Shown one piece after another: positions 8,301-16,322 of a DNA stretch of 34,881 bases. Under the pieces are notes generated by a model. That model saw nothing but the letters and a program-made list of their open reading frames with translations, was not told the origin of the DNA and searched no databases. The stretch covers positions 1 through 34,881 of the forward strand of contig JAEEHY010000174.1 of the NCBI GenBank assembly GCA_016281085.1, read 5' to 3'. The DNA comes from Lachnospiraceae bacterium. GTDB lineage: Bacteria; Bacillota; Clostridia; Lachnospirales; Lachnospiraceae. The translations under genes were made by a program, and so were the position numbers. Each line of letters begins with the position of its first letter. Position 1 is the first letter of the stretch.

Positions 8301-9574
8301 TTGAAACCTATACCCAAATAAAAGATACCATAATGGAAAAATGGGAAGAGATAAAAGCTATTGTCTCGGAAAAGGTTGAGGGCATAAAAGCCGACCTTGC
8401 GGAAAAATGGGAGACTATTAAAGCCGATCTGTCCGAAAAGGTTGAGACAATAAAAGCGGAAATCACTCAGAAATGGGAGGAGATCAAAACCACAGTTGCT
8501 ACCACGGTGGAGAACATTAAAACTGATACGATTCAGAAATGGGAGAACATCAAACAAACGGTATCGGCAACGGTGGAAAATCTCAAACAGGATATTCAGA
8601 ATAAGTGGAACGACGTAAAACAGAACGTCAGCACAACCGCAAACGATATTAAGCAGACTGTAACGGAGAAATGGAATGAGGCGAAGCAGAATGCTTCTAC
8701 AGCCATAAACAATATCAAAAGTACTGCTGAAACCAATTTCAACAACATAAAAACATCCGTTTCAAATTCGCTTGATACAATGAAGCAGAATGCACTTACA
8801 AACTGGGAAACAATGCAGTCAACCGCTTCAACTCAGTTTGAGAATATCAGGGCAACCGTGCAGAGCAAGATGGAAGAGGCAGAGAGCTTCCTTAAAAATC
8901 TTAACTGGTCAACCATTGGTACGGACCTCATTGAAGGATTTTTTGAGGGTGTTAAAGAAAAATGGGATCACGTTAAGGAATGGGTAAGCGACGCAGCAGA
9001 GAGCCTTACCCGGACAGTCAAGGACGCGTTTGATATCAATTCACCTTCTAAGGTATGGATGCAGATAGGTACTTATCTGGATGAAGGTCTTGCAGACGGT
9101 TTACAGGGTGGTGAAAGATCCCTGCTGAATGCCGCAAGCGGTATTGCAACAAGCCTTAATCAGCGTATGCAGGGTGCGGAAATGGATATATCCACGGACG
9201 CAGACTTAGAGAGGCTTGACGTTATTATGGATAAGCTGTCCGGCATAGCGTCGATCATAGATCATATCGCAGAGGCACTTGCGGCTATGGGTGGTCTTGA
9301 GATCCCGCAGATAGCAGTAGGACAGGTGGTACCGCCTAAGACAAGAGTAGGCGCGCCGGGAACAATGCCGGAGGAGAGCTACACGGTGCAGGATGAGGCA
9401 ACGAGTGAGCTTGTGCAGCTTGTGAGAAATATCCGCGACTTCTTATCATCTAACAGTGGTGGTAGACCTATCAACCTGACAGCGACCGTGAATGGGCGTG
9501 TATTATTCCAGACGGTTGTTGATGAGAATAACAGAGCTATAAACAGAACGGGCGCAAGTCCGATAAGGGTATAA
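5297..9574 (+). CDS. Tape measure protein
   Basis: This 1425-residue protein is by far the longest in the window. The start at 5297 (MADSYDGSLRFNTELDNSGF) is chosen because AGGGGAGGAGG lies just upstream; an earlier in-frame ATG at 5255 lacks one. The N-terminus is coiled coil. Residues about 360-480 are Ala/Val/Ile-rich and likely membrane-associating, and a poly-Gly linker lies at about 502-507. A long run of W/F-rich amphipathic repeats (LAEFFES, GIDWSELSS, GMDWVDLGK) follows, with two INSPS turns near residues 950 and 1250. Residues 992-1200 form a regular 11-residue repeat. It sets tail length and may help DNA enter the cell. It overlaps the Gp15 gene by 8 nt. Confidence 0.92.
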   Translation: MADSYDGSLRFNTELDNSGFEQGSDKLLQAIKSLQQSVENIGQNMSAGLNSVTQSLQNLSNNAVSANQAVSQSGQEAVTTNQQIAQSANAAAEATQRMSTAPRNVNTEYSSIERTIISLGDQLTRLGTQARIGFNSEGQVLRFNDSVGIVARRVQELRDRLAALAEVRTPTEEFTTYQEIVNEAQQSLEDLIAARNRLSEAGIGDESETFRGIVQAIEQATQRLNDFQGRIQELEATGRAFTLGSDTAEYQNIAGQLAALEPRLGAVISAGQRAAHAFNGITSALGRMGRAMGNAVVHAFTATVQRLGAGLRAIGGAARRAVAGLFNFNRATGNGINPINGLIRGLTSFRTLLAQRVKNAIMSEVYKSFQEGIQKFAEYSSAFNQAMSNIKNTGAQIGAQVASLVAGIITAVEPVLTRILSLINSVITALSALFAKLGGKSTVAVATKGTQSYADSLKSAAGGAGKAAKEQKKFNAELYGWDELTRQNKQEDSSGGGGGGAGASGPSWTEVPVKDLWPDDIDWFQKGFEWAEKFADALDSIPWDSIQEGARKAGTAIAQFLNGVFANLHLARSLGTTIAQAFNTAFDFALAFLKEFNFAQFGVWAGTLWNAFVEAFDFADVRETIKLAGNGLITALANFFETIERTCSTLGAGLAEIFNGIFADIDLQSLAYAFMLGLHDLNVAIQAFIDGVEWDKIAANIESGLNTLIKGMVFNKDGELVNVWAENGKVVGELIGKFVSLVYDIVTGLEWETLGSNLAAWLSNAIKGIDLTKLFGIFVQAFNGLVKLVGGFVRGMDWVDLGKNLGESLLNAIKMIDWANFGKTVSDLLIGALALLTGFVSGIDWSELSSTLIEGLGDMIANIDWIGLMAQLGACLVSLIGGAVDLLIGVWEGEANLLAEFFESIGLDGIAGLFKGISDALAGISTWLKEHIVDPVVNGVKEMLGINSPSTVFAEIGGNLIAGLLQGISEAWHTITDFFSEVLGTLFQTISDKWEEIKTTTLETYTQIKDTIMEKWEEIKAIVSEKVEGIKADLAEKWETIKADLSEKVETIKAEITQKWEEIKTTVATTVENIKTDTIQKWENIKQTVSATVENLKQDIQNKWNDVKQNVSTTANDIKQTVTEKWNEAKQNASTAINNIKSTAETNFNNIKTSVSNSLDTMKQNALTNWETMQSTASTQFENIRATVQSKMEEAESFLKNLNWSTIGTDLIEGFFEGVKEKWDHVKEWVSDAAESLTRTVKDAFDINSPSKVWMQIGTYLDEGLADGLQGGERSLLNAASGIATSLNQRMQGAEMDISTDADLERLDVIMDKLSGIASIIDHIAEALAAMGGLEIPQIAVGQVVPPKTRVGAPGTMPEESYTVQDEATSELVQLVRNIRDFLSSNSGGRPINLTATVNGRVLFQTVVDENNRAINRTGASPIRV
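8270..8896 (+). repeat. 19 tandem 33-bp (11-residue) repeats in the tape measure gene
   Basis: Successive 11-residue units such as EKWEEIKAIVS, EKVEGIKADLA, EKWETIKADLS and EKVETIKAEIT run without a break for about 19 copies (residues 992-1200). Position 3 alternates between Trp and Val in the best conserved copies, so the higher-order unit is 22 residues. Later copies drift to Asn/Ser/Thr-rich versions (TAINNIKSTAE). The pattern predicts a continuous amphipathic hendecad helix. Confidence 0.9.
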
Positions 9575-9577
9575 GCT

Positions 9578-9967
9578 ATGGGATATGCGAAACTTGATAC
9601 AAATGGATACTGGGCCGTAGACGGCACGCCTATTTACGTGCCGTCGGAGGGCGGCGTACAGATTGACCATGATAACATTGTAGGTCCCGATTCCGGTCGA
9701 GTAGAGAGCGGCAAGATGCGTATTGACTGGGTACGTACAGATGTAAGGAAAGTATCACTTACCTATGATTATCTTACGGGTGCAGAGGTCGAGTATATGC
9801 GTAATCTTATGCAAGGCAAGGTATTCCAGTTCACCTACTATGACAACGGGGTACAGACTATGGAAGGGTATTGTGGCAAGAATACCTATTCTCAGGAAAA
9901 TCTGTCGCTGTACTCTACAGAGGGCGGGCTGTATAAGGGCTTTAAGATAAACGTGGAAGAGATGTAG
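9578..9967 (+). CDS. Distal tail-like small phage protein
   Basis: The 129-residue beta-rich protein (MGYAKLDTNGYWAVDGTPIYVP) lies between the tape measure and the hub protein, the usual place of a distal tail or Dit-like adaptor. The internal WVRTDVRKVSLTYDYLTGAE and GYCGKNTYSQEN segments recall a Clostridia phage family I know as DUF6711. That name is from memory and a profile search would settle it. Start is 4 nt after the tape measure stop. Confidence 0.5.
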   Translation: MGYAKLDTNGYWAVDGTPIYVPSEGGVQIDHDNIVGPDSGRVESGKMRIDWVRTDVRKVSLTYDYLTGAEVEYMRNLMQGKVFQFTYYDNGVQTMEGYCGKNTYSQENLSLYSTEGGLYKGFKINVEEM

Positions 9968-9977
9968 GAGCGCGTGT

Positions 9978-12119
9978 ATGTATCCGGTATCAGAAGATTA
10001 TTTAGAGGCTATAGAAAAGTCTACCACAACTACATACTGGTATGGACAGATAAAGGCAAAAAACGGCGTGCTGTATTCCTTCACAGAGGATGATATAGAT
10101 TCCGGTTCGGGAAGGATAACACGAGAAATCAGTTCGGGTGAGGATTTAGAGATAGGTTCGACCTGTGCGGCCGGTCTTGATCTGTCCTTATACCTGGATG
10201 CAAACAGGTATGAGCTGTATGGGGCAGAGGTTAAGCTGTTCTATATGCTTAAACTTGACTCAAATAGCTGGGAGACTATACCACTCGGAGTGTTCTATAT
10301 AGAGGACCCGCCGGAAAGAGATATGGGCGTGCTTTCGATCCACGCCTATGACGCTATGATGCGTTTCAATAAAGATTTTGGATCTACTCTTATAGGCAAT
10401 CCATACTATATGCTTCAATATGCTTGTAATGCATGTAATGTGGAGCTTGGCAATACTCAGAGTGAAATAGCAAATATGCCAAACGGCAGCGTGGATACAT
10501 ACACTTATGAGGAAGCCACGATAAGCACCTATAAGGATCTGATAAGCTATATAGCAACCTTCTTAGGCGGGTATGCTTATATAGGCGTAGACGGCAAGCT
10601 GTATATCGCGCAGTACTCTATGGAGCCAGTACGTACTATAGATTCTGATTGGAGATATGATTATAAGCCTACAGATTATGAGACTTATTATACAGCCCTG
10701 ACAGCGTTCTTTATGGTTACGGAGGAAGAAGAGACATATAGCACGGGGGCCAGTGGGGGACTGACGTATGATATCGGGAGCAATCCGCTGATTCAGTTCA
10801 ATCTGGACGCTACACGAAGCGCGGTGCTTAATAATATCCTCAATGCGCTATCCAGCTTCACGTATACACCATTCAAAGCATCAACGCCTTGCGATCCTGC
10901 TTTGATGGTTGGAGATGTTTTAAACTTCACGGATAATCATGCCGTGGACGGTAAGCTGTCCGTTATCACTAAACAGATCATATCAATCAAGGGCGGGATG
11001 GAGCTTGAATGTTCCGGCGCAGATCCTAACCTTAATGTGCTTACTAAAGTACAGAAAAGTATAAAGTCGGTTGCAAAGTCCAATAATAAGGATGCAATGT
11101 ATTATTATGACTTTATCAATGCCGGAAGCATTCATGCTGACGACGGCGAAACGGTAAAAATAACTGAATTTAACTATATAACGACAAAGGCAACACACGT
11201 AGACTATCACGGCCAGGTCAAACTTGTGATAGATACAACGGAGATCATATCAGAGGATATGGTGTCCTGTTATGAAAACGACGGTGTTATAAAAGTAACT
11301 TATAAGATGGATGATAGTGAGGTCAAAGAGTACTATCCGGTGGACACATTTACAGACGGAGAGGTGCTGCTTGACCTTTTGTATTTCTTCTATGCGTCCG
11401 GCAATCTGACAGGCGTTTTTTCCGTATACCTTACGTGCGAGGGATGTTCTTTTGATATAGAGTCCGGGGCAGCAAGAGGCTATATCGCGGGCGCAGGTCT
11501 TGTCGGTGATTCCGCTTGGGATGGATCTGTGAAGGTAGAAGATAACTTCTACAAGTTTAATTTCAGTAGCAGAATGCATAAGCAGATGACGGATGAGCTT
11601 GTAAGCGTTGCACCGCAGGTGCCTAACGGTGATACCTTCTCACAGAATTATAAGAGGATATCATTTAGTCGTATCCTTAAGTCTCTTACAAGCGCAGTCG
11701 GAAACGTATTCAAACTTCATAAATTTACTGTCCCGTATAACGCGGGTGAAGTCACACTTGATAATACTAAGGTATCTGATGATAAGTGGGTGCTTGATAA
11801 TACATCACAGATAGGTATGGTTACGACACCAAACAAAACAGCATCAACCATACTTTACGTGAAAACAATAAATTCAGGACTTAATGTATTCTATATTGTG
11901 TCGTTTGACAGCGGTACTACGTGGTGGACGTATAACAACGGCTGGGTTGCGCCGGATTATACACAGGACGTTTACGGTATGTTTAAGTCCACAATGGAAG
12001 CGATCACACAGGCTCAATGGGCTACAAAGTTCACGGGTAACATTATGATAAGAGCCGTCCTGATTGACAGCATAGCATCACTCACAAATATTGAGATATT
12101 CACAGAGGAGGTACTTTAA
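9978..12119 (+). CDS. Tail hub / tail-associated protein
   Basis: The 713-residue protein begins MYPVSEDYLEAIEKSTTTTYWYG. Residues about 30-330 look like the hub domain of siphophage tail proteins: ISSGEDLEIGSTCAAGLDLSLYL, then IPLGVFYIEDPPERDMGVLS, then DAMMRFNKDFG. Residues 400-713 are beta-rich and probably reach outward. No peptidase or glycosidase motif was seen, so this copy may be purely structural. It is coupled to the next gene by TAATG overlap. Confidence 0.65.
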   Translation: MYPVSEDYLEAIEKSTTTTYWYGQIKAKNGVLYSFTEDDIDSGSGRITREISSGEDLEIGSTCAAGLDLSLYLDANRYELYGAEVKLFYMLKLDSNSWETIPLGVFYIEDPPERDMGVLSIHAYDAMMRFNKDFGSTLIGNPYYMLQYACNACNVELGNTQSEIANMPNGSVDTYTYEEATISTYKDLISYIATFLGGYAYIGVDGKLYIAQYSMEPVRTIDSDWRYDYKPTDYETYYTALTAFFMVTEEEETYSTGASGGLTYDIGSNPLIQFNLDATRSAVLNNILNALSSFTYTPFKASTPCDPALMVGDVLNFTDNHAVDGKLSVITKQIISIKGGMELECSGADPNLNVLTKVQKSIKSVAKSNNKDAMYYYDFINAGSIHADDGETVKITEFNYITTKATHVDYHGQVKLVIDTTEIISEDMVSCYENDGVIKVTYKMDDSEVKEYYPVDTFTDGEVLLDLLYFFYASGNLTGVFSVYLTCEGCSFDIESGAARGYIAGAGLVGDSAWDGSVKVEDNFYKFNFSSRMHKQMTDELVSVAPQVPNGDTFSQNYKRISFSRILKSLTSAVGNVFKLHKFTVPYNAGEVTLDNTKVSDDKWVLDNTSQIGMVTTPNKTASTILYVKTINSGLNVFYIVSFDSGTTWWTYNNGWVAPDYTQDVYGMFKSTMEAITQAQWATKFTGNIMIRAVLIDSIASLTNIEIFTEEVL

Positions 12120-13534
12120 TGTTAAAAGGTAAGACACGGATTGAATTGAGAAACGCAGAAACCGGAGAGCTGGAAGAAGTAAGGGAAGATGAAAACCTAA
12201 TAACACACGCTATTGATTATATCATAGACGCGGAAATGTCTTACAATGCCGCGCCGAATGATTATTGTTTACCGGTTGCGACTAAGCTGCTGGGCGGGAT
12301 CATGCTTTTTGATGATGAGCTGGATGAAGATGTTGATAATATCCACTTCCCGGTTGACGTTCATTTAGTGGGGTACGCAGGACAGACAGTTAATCCAACA
12401 GATGATTACGGCGGGTCCTATAACACTGTAGAGAGTTATAAAACCGAAACTGGATTCCGTAGTGTGTGGGATTTTGGTACTAACCAGGCAAACGGACAGA
12501 TAGCGGCTGTCGCACGTACAAGCGCATATGCGGGCAGAAATCCTTTAAGGTATATGTATGGTCCGCGATTCGTTCAAAGAGCTTGCGGCTTGCCGCAGAC
12601 GGATACAGGATGGGCACCGATCAGATATGACGGTGAATACCTGTATATGCTTAAGGGTAACAGCACTACGCACCTTATGAGACTTGCAAAGGTGAAGATG
12701 CCTATACACGCTATGGGCGCGGCTGATTACAGCGCAGTCAACTATGACTATGAGGTTATAGCGTCGTGGGATACGTCGGTACTGGTGCACGGTGGCGTGA
12801 CTGTATATCTTGACTCCCCTAATCAATACAGGGATGGTGGTGACGGATACATATATGCGCTTAGAGGAGATTGTACGGATGATCCTCAGAGTGGTAGAGG
12901 CATAAGATACTTCACTATATGTTATGGTGATGATTCTTATGATAAGTCAGCTTATAAGACCTTCACGATTGGATCTGAATACTATTACAATGGACAGACT
13001 GATCTAGGATATTATTCAAGCGGTACCCGTATTTATTGTAAATACTTCAATCACGCATATTTCCATATAAGCGACGGTAACTTATATCTGTTAAGCCTTG
13101 ACCGGAAAAGCGTATTTATCATAGATATGGAAAATCCTGCTTCTATGAGATCTGTACGCCTGATAGCAGTAGATAGCAGCGACTACATTGACAACATACA
13201 TAACTTAAGGCCGCACGCGGGCGGGGTATATGTAGTGATTTATCATTACGGGTATACAAGTAACCAGTGGGAAAACGGTATAGTATATCCTGACGGTACA
13301 TATGTTGTGAATGATATAGCGGGTACTAGTGATGAAACGCAAAGATGGGGATATTGCAGAGAACACGGCGATAAGTTAGAGCTGCTTTGCAATAATTACA
13401 ACGACGCTTACACCTTTGCTTACGGATGGGTGGCTAACTATCTTGGAACGATCAATAATCTAAGTTCTGTAGTAACAAAAACAGCCGCTCAGACTATGAG
13501 GATTATATACACCCTTACAGACGTGGATGAGTAA
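12119..13534 (+). CDS. Baseplate / tail-tip protein, propeller-like
   Basis: The 471-residue protein has a short N-terminal anchor (MLKGKTRIELRNAETGELEE) followed by many Gly/Asp/Tyr-rich beta segments: DGEYLYMLKGNSTTHLMRLA, DGYIYALRGDC, DGNLYLLSLDRKSVFIID. These are spaced like blades of a beta-propeller. The anchor resembles phage tail proteins of gut Clostridia that start with TRIEL..E...E..N. Likely an outer tail-tip component involved in host contact. Fold is an inference from the repeat spacing. Confidence 0.55.
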   Translation: MLKGKTRIELRNAETGELEEVREDENLITHAIDYIIDAEMSYNAAPNDYCLPVATKLLGGIMLFDDELDEDVDNIHFPVDVHLVGYAGQTVNPTDDYGGSYNTVESYKTETGFRSVWDFGTNQANGQIAAVARTSAYAGRNPLRYMYGPRFVQRACGLPQTDTGWAPIRYDGEYLYMLKGNSTTHLMRLAKVKMPIHAMGAADYSAVNYDYEVIASWDTSVLVHGGVTVYLDSPNQYRDGGDGYIYALRGDCTDDPQSGRGIRYFTICYGDDSYDKSAYKTFTIGSEYYYNGQTDLGYYSSGTRIYCKYFNHAYFHISDGNLYLLSLDRKSVFIIDMENPASMRSVRLIAVDSSDYIDNIHNLRPHAGGVYVVIYHYGYTSNQWENGIVYPDGTYVVNDIAGTSDETQRWGYCREHGDKLELLCNNYNDAYTFAYGWVANYLGTINNLSSVVTKTAAQTMRIIYTLTDVDE

Positions 13535-13546
13535 GGGGGTGTTTAT

Positions 13547-14302
13547 ATGGCTGATATAACCTATGCCAATTCCGGGGAAGGTTGGCTTTGTGATAAACGA
13601 TATTATAAAAGTGTTAAAGGGCTGATAGCTACACTGAACAATCGAAGCTATCACACATTAAGAAACGGGGCAGTCGTATTCGCAACGGTATTTTTACCAA
13701 ATGGATACACAGGCCCCGTTGTTATATCCACAGATGAGCTTAGAGCTTCTTACGATCAGGGAAGCACTAAGGCACAGGGCAGCTTTACCTATGCCGGATA
13801 TACGTGGTACATAACACAGTTCAAATACTTTGTCGTGGGCGACTATCCTGATACATCCGGTATGTCACAGCGGCTTGTGATGGATACCACAAATTATGCA
13901 GCAGTCGGTGAGGCTATCCTGGAAGCAGCAAGCATAATACGTGAGGAAGATTTTACAACAAGCCTTGAAAAGATCTATTACAACGGCAAGAGCAAAGTTA
14001 TCAAGCGTATATGCCAGCTTATCAACCAGCTCCATAAGTTAGGTACAACTCACAATGATGCGTACTATGGGGACTTGGGACAGATAGCATATGAGCACTC
14101 GCAGACACAGGGTAATGCTCATAATCTGACGTTAGAGGATTTAGGTCTTGAAAGAGTTAATGACCAGATAGCTTCTATCTTAGAGGCTATAGGTTCTGTA
14201 GACCAATGGGGAACGTCAGCAGCAAAGACGGATACGATTGTTGACCATAGCGGCAACGATCTTGTGTTCAAATCACCTGCCCAGCTTTTAGCTTGGCACT
14301 AA
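13547..14302 (+). CDS. Tail fibre / baseplate connector protein
   Basis: The 251-residue protein lies between the propeller-like gene and the variable protein. The C-terminal half has helices and the motif AYEHSQTQGNAHNLTLEDLGL (about 186-206). That His-containing repeat style is used in phage fibre shafts and adaptor segments. It is therefore probably the holder to which the variable receptor-binding protein attaches. Upstream GGGGGTG provides the ribosome binding site. Confidence 0.5.
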   Translation: MADITYANSGEGWLCDKRYYKSVKGLIATLNNRSYHTLRNGAVVFATVFLPNGYTGPVVISTDELRASYDQGSTKAQGSFTYAGYTWYITQFKYFVVGDYPDTSGMSQRLVMDTTNYAAVGEAILEAASIIREEDFTTSLEKIYYNGKSKVIKRICQLINQLHKLGTTHNDAYYGDLGQIAYEHSQTQGNAHNLTLEDLGLERVNDQIASILEAIGSVDQWGTSAAKTDTIVDHSGNDLVFKSPAQLLAWH

Positions 14303-14330
14303 ACAAAATTCTTAAGAGAGGAGAAACGAA

Positions 14331-15503
14331 ATGGCTATCAAAACTATTTCAGAGCTGCCGGAAAAGCTCAATCTTAGCAACAGCGATCTGTTTGTTGTTG
14401 ATGACGGCGACAACAACTATCGCATTACGTGGGCACAGCTTATCCAGCTTTTACCGTGCGTAAGTCAGTTCAAAAAAGATGACGAGACAGGCACGATAAG
14501 CATTAAGCTCACAAACAACCAGATACTTTCAATTGTACCGCATGATCCGACTAAACTGAATGCTTCCGCTTATGTGGTATTTACGGGGGCTACACAGAGC
14601 ACGGAGGGTGCAGCCGGTATTGTACCGAAACCCACAGCGATTAACAAGTATCTTGGATCAGGCGGGTCGTGGGAGACACCTGATACTACACCTACGCAGG
14701 ACTCACAGAAGCTCATCACGTCAGCAGGCGTATTCAATGCGCTGAATGATAAGGTAAGCATCCAGGATAACGCGGGCTTCCATAACAGCATATTCAGAGG
14801 AAAGAACCTCGGATCATCCCTTACAGCGGCGCAAAAAACCGCTATAGCTGCCGGTACATTTGAAGATATGTATATAGGCGACTACTGGGAGATCAACAGT
14901 GTCAAGTATCGTATCGCACACTTTGACTACTGGCTGAATTGTGGTGATGGAAGTAACGTATGCACGGATCATCACGTAGTTGTTGTACCGGACAGCGCAC
15001 TGGTTAACAAGAGGATGAATGCAAAGGTTGATAATGTGGATACAACCGCAGGTGCGTATGTCAATTCCGAAATGCGCACAACTAACCTTGCAGACGCTAA
15101 GACCATTGTTAATGCGGCGTTTGGTGCTGATAACATTCTGGGGCACAGAGAGTACATGCAGAATGCTGTAACTGACGGCTATGAGTCAGCGGGAGCTTGG
15201 GTTAATGCTGATATCGAGCTTATGAGTGAGATTATGGTATACGGCTCAAATATCTTCCATAACGTGAAGTGTGGAACAGCCCTGCCTAACCTTTATACGG
15301 TTAATAAGACGCAGCTTGCATTGTTCAGACTTGATCCGTCGTACATCATATGCAAGAACGTCGCACAGACAGACCGATCTTACTGGTGGCTTCGTGATGT
15401 TGTATCTGCTACGTACTTCGCTCTTGTCAGCGCCGGCGGCAGTGCCTACGCTGGCGGCGCGTCGGACACTATTGGCGTGCGCCCGGCTTTCGGAATCAAA
15501 TAA
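14331..15503 (+). CDS. DGR variable protein 1: tail-tip receptor-binding protein with C-type-lectin-like end
   Basis: The 390-residue protein opens with a fibre attachment segment (MAIKTISELPEKLNLSNSDL, residues 1-50) found on phage tail proteins, then about 80 linker residues. From about 165 a beta-rich domain ends in SYWWLRDVV...GVRPAFGIK, the conserved termini of C-type-lectin-like DGR targets. The last 43 codons are the variable repeat. Every position that is Asn in the template translation is non-Asn here (12 of 12: Y, Y, L, S, A, G, S, Y, A, G, D, I). This shows full diversification of the exposed loop. It is very probably the adhesin that contacts the host surface. GAGAGGAG precedes the start. 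Confidence 0.9.
   Translation: MAIKTISELPEKLNLSNSDLFVVDDGDNNYRITWAQLIQLLPCVSQFKKDDETGTISIKLTNNQILSIVPHDPTKLNASAYVVFTGATQSTEGAAGIVPKPTAINKYLGSGGSWETPDTTPTQDSQKLITSAGVFNALNDKVSIQDNAGFHNSIFRGKNLGSSLTAAQKTAIAAGTFEDMYIGDYWEINSVKYRIAHFDYWLNCGDGSNVCTDHHVVVVPDSALVNKRMNAKVDNVDTTAGAYVNSEMRTTNLADAKTIVNAAFGADNILGHREYMQNAVTDGYESAGAWVNADIELMSEIMVYGSNIFHNVKCGTALPNLYTVNKTQLALFRLDPSYIICKNVAQTDRSYWWLRDVVSATYFALVSAGGSAYAGGASDTIGVRPAFGIK
15374..15492 (+). repeat. DGR variable repeat VR1
   Basis: This 119-bp segment aligns without gaps to the template at 16204-16322 (offset 830). There are 19 differences: 18 at template adenines and one G to C at template position 16299. It covers the 3' end of the variable protein gene and stops 11 bp before its stop codon ends. 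This is the recipient of mutagenic retrohoming. Confidence 0.95.
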
Positions 15504-15511
15504 TCTTCAAT

Positions 15512-15532
15512 CCCCGCCCCTCGTGGGCGGGG
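15512..15532 (+). promoter_or_regulatory. GC-rich hairpin downstream of VR1
   Basis: A perfect 8-bp stem (CCCCGCCC with GGGCGGGG) and a 5-nt loop CTCGT lie 19 bp after the VR1 end. No T-run follows, so it is not a standard terminator. Hairpins or cruciforms just 3' of the VR are known to promote retrohoming in the Bordetella phage DGR. The same element follows VR2 and is missing after the TR, which fits a recipient-only target mark. Confidence 0.75.
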
Positions 15533-15559
15533 TCAATAGTGGATAAGGAGATAGATAAA

Positions 15560-16180
15560 GTGTCAAGTGTACCATTAAGCAGACGTAAACCTTCACGCTT
15601 TGAAGCAGAACATCAATACTACAAACTTCGCGACGCAGTAACAGAGTTTATGTTACTGGATTTTGGCTTTTCACAGGAGAAGTATGCAAGAAAAATTGAG
15701 AGATATCGCGCTACACACTGTGGAGTTGATAACGTGGATGAAGTAGTTGCGCGGTTCAAGAAAAAGTCGGATGCATTTTATGATTGGTACATAGACAAAG
15801 AGTGTAATGCCATTCTTAAGATTTTGCAGGATATTGAAGCAGAGTTTACTTTTGGCAATTCAATCTATCCCTCGGAAACAGCGGCAAAACTTTTTGAGTT
15901 TATAGAACGCAGGAAGCATATCAACGCCGCTATCGCAAACTGCTATATCTTACGCCAGGAGCTACAGGATATCGTGAGGATCTTGCCCGTTGACTTCAAC
16001 AAGTGCACGCGCTTCACGGAGGCTATTGATAAGCAGATTGCGTTATTTAAGGGTGTAAGACAGGCTGATAACCGGTTCTTACGCACAAAGAAACGTAACG
16101 AATTAACCAATGATATCATACAAATACTGAACGGGATTATATCAGTCGTATCCCAGATGGAAAACAGGGTTACTGATTAG
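15560..16180 (+). CDS. DGR accessory protein (Avd position), helical
   Basis: The 206-residue protein is read from a GTG at 15560 with AAGGAG 9 nt upstream; an earlier in-frame GTG at 15539 has no such site. It is strongly helical and charged, opening SVPLSRRKPSRFEAEHQYY and continuing LRDAVTEFMLLDFGFSQEKY. It occupies the slot of the accessory variability determinant between target and template. It is longer than the roughly 125-residue Avd of Bordetella phage BPP-1 and does not show that four-helix-bundle sequence style. A role in binding the reverse transcriptase or template RNA is inferred from position only. Confidence 0.6.
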   Translation: MSSVPLSRRKPSRFEAEHQYYKLRDAVTEFMLLDFGFSQEKYARKIERYRATHCGVDNVDEVVARFKKKSDAFYDWYIDKECNAILKILQDIEAEFTFGNSIYPSETAAKLFEFIERRKHINAAIANCYILRQELQDIVRILPVDFNKCTRFTEAIDKQIALFKGVRQADNRFLRTKKRNELTNDIIQILNGIISVVSQMENRVTD

Positions 16181-16203
16181 GGCAGCTTTTGAACGAGATA
16201 ACG

Positions 16204-16322
16204 CCGATCTAACTGGTGGCTTCGTGATGTTGTATCTGCTACGAACTTCGCTAATGTCAACAACAACGGCAATGCCAACAATAACGGCGCGTCGAACAGT
16301 AATGGCGTGCGCCCGGATTTCG
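16204..16322 (+). repeat. DGR template repeat (TR)
   Basis: The 119-bp template is matched by VR1 and, over 94 bp, by VR2. Read in the VR frame it contains 12 AAC/AAT codons clustered between 16211 and 16303, giving the phrases NVNNNGNANNNGASNSNG. These codons let adenine mutagenesis reach many amino acids without stops. Thirty adenines are present. It is not translated, lies in the gap between accessory and reverse transcriptase genes, and ends in a GC-rich segment GGCGTGCGCCCGG that acts as the initiation-region counterpart. Confidence 0.95.

Noticed and set aside
15374-15492. VR1-TR similarity as simple gene duplication
   Set aside because: Differences are almost only at template adenines, which random divergence of a duplicate would not give.
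16204-16322. TR as part of a coding gene
   Set aside because: It is not inside a plausible gene with a ribosome binding site; its value is as template, and it differs from VRs as expected for a non-coding donor.
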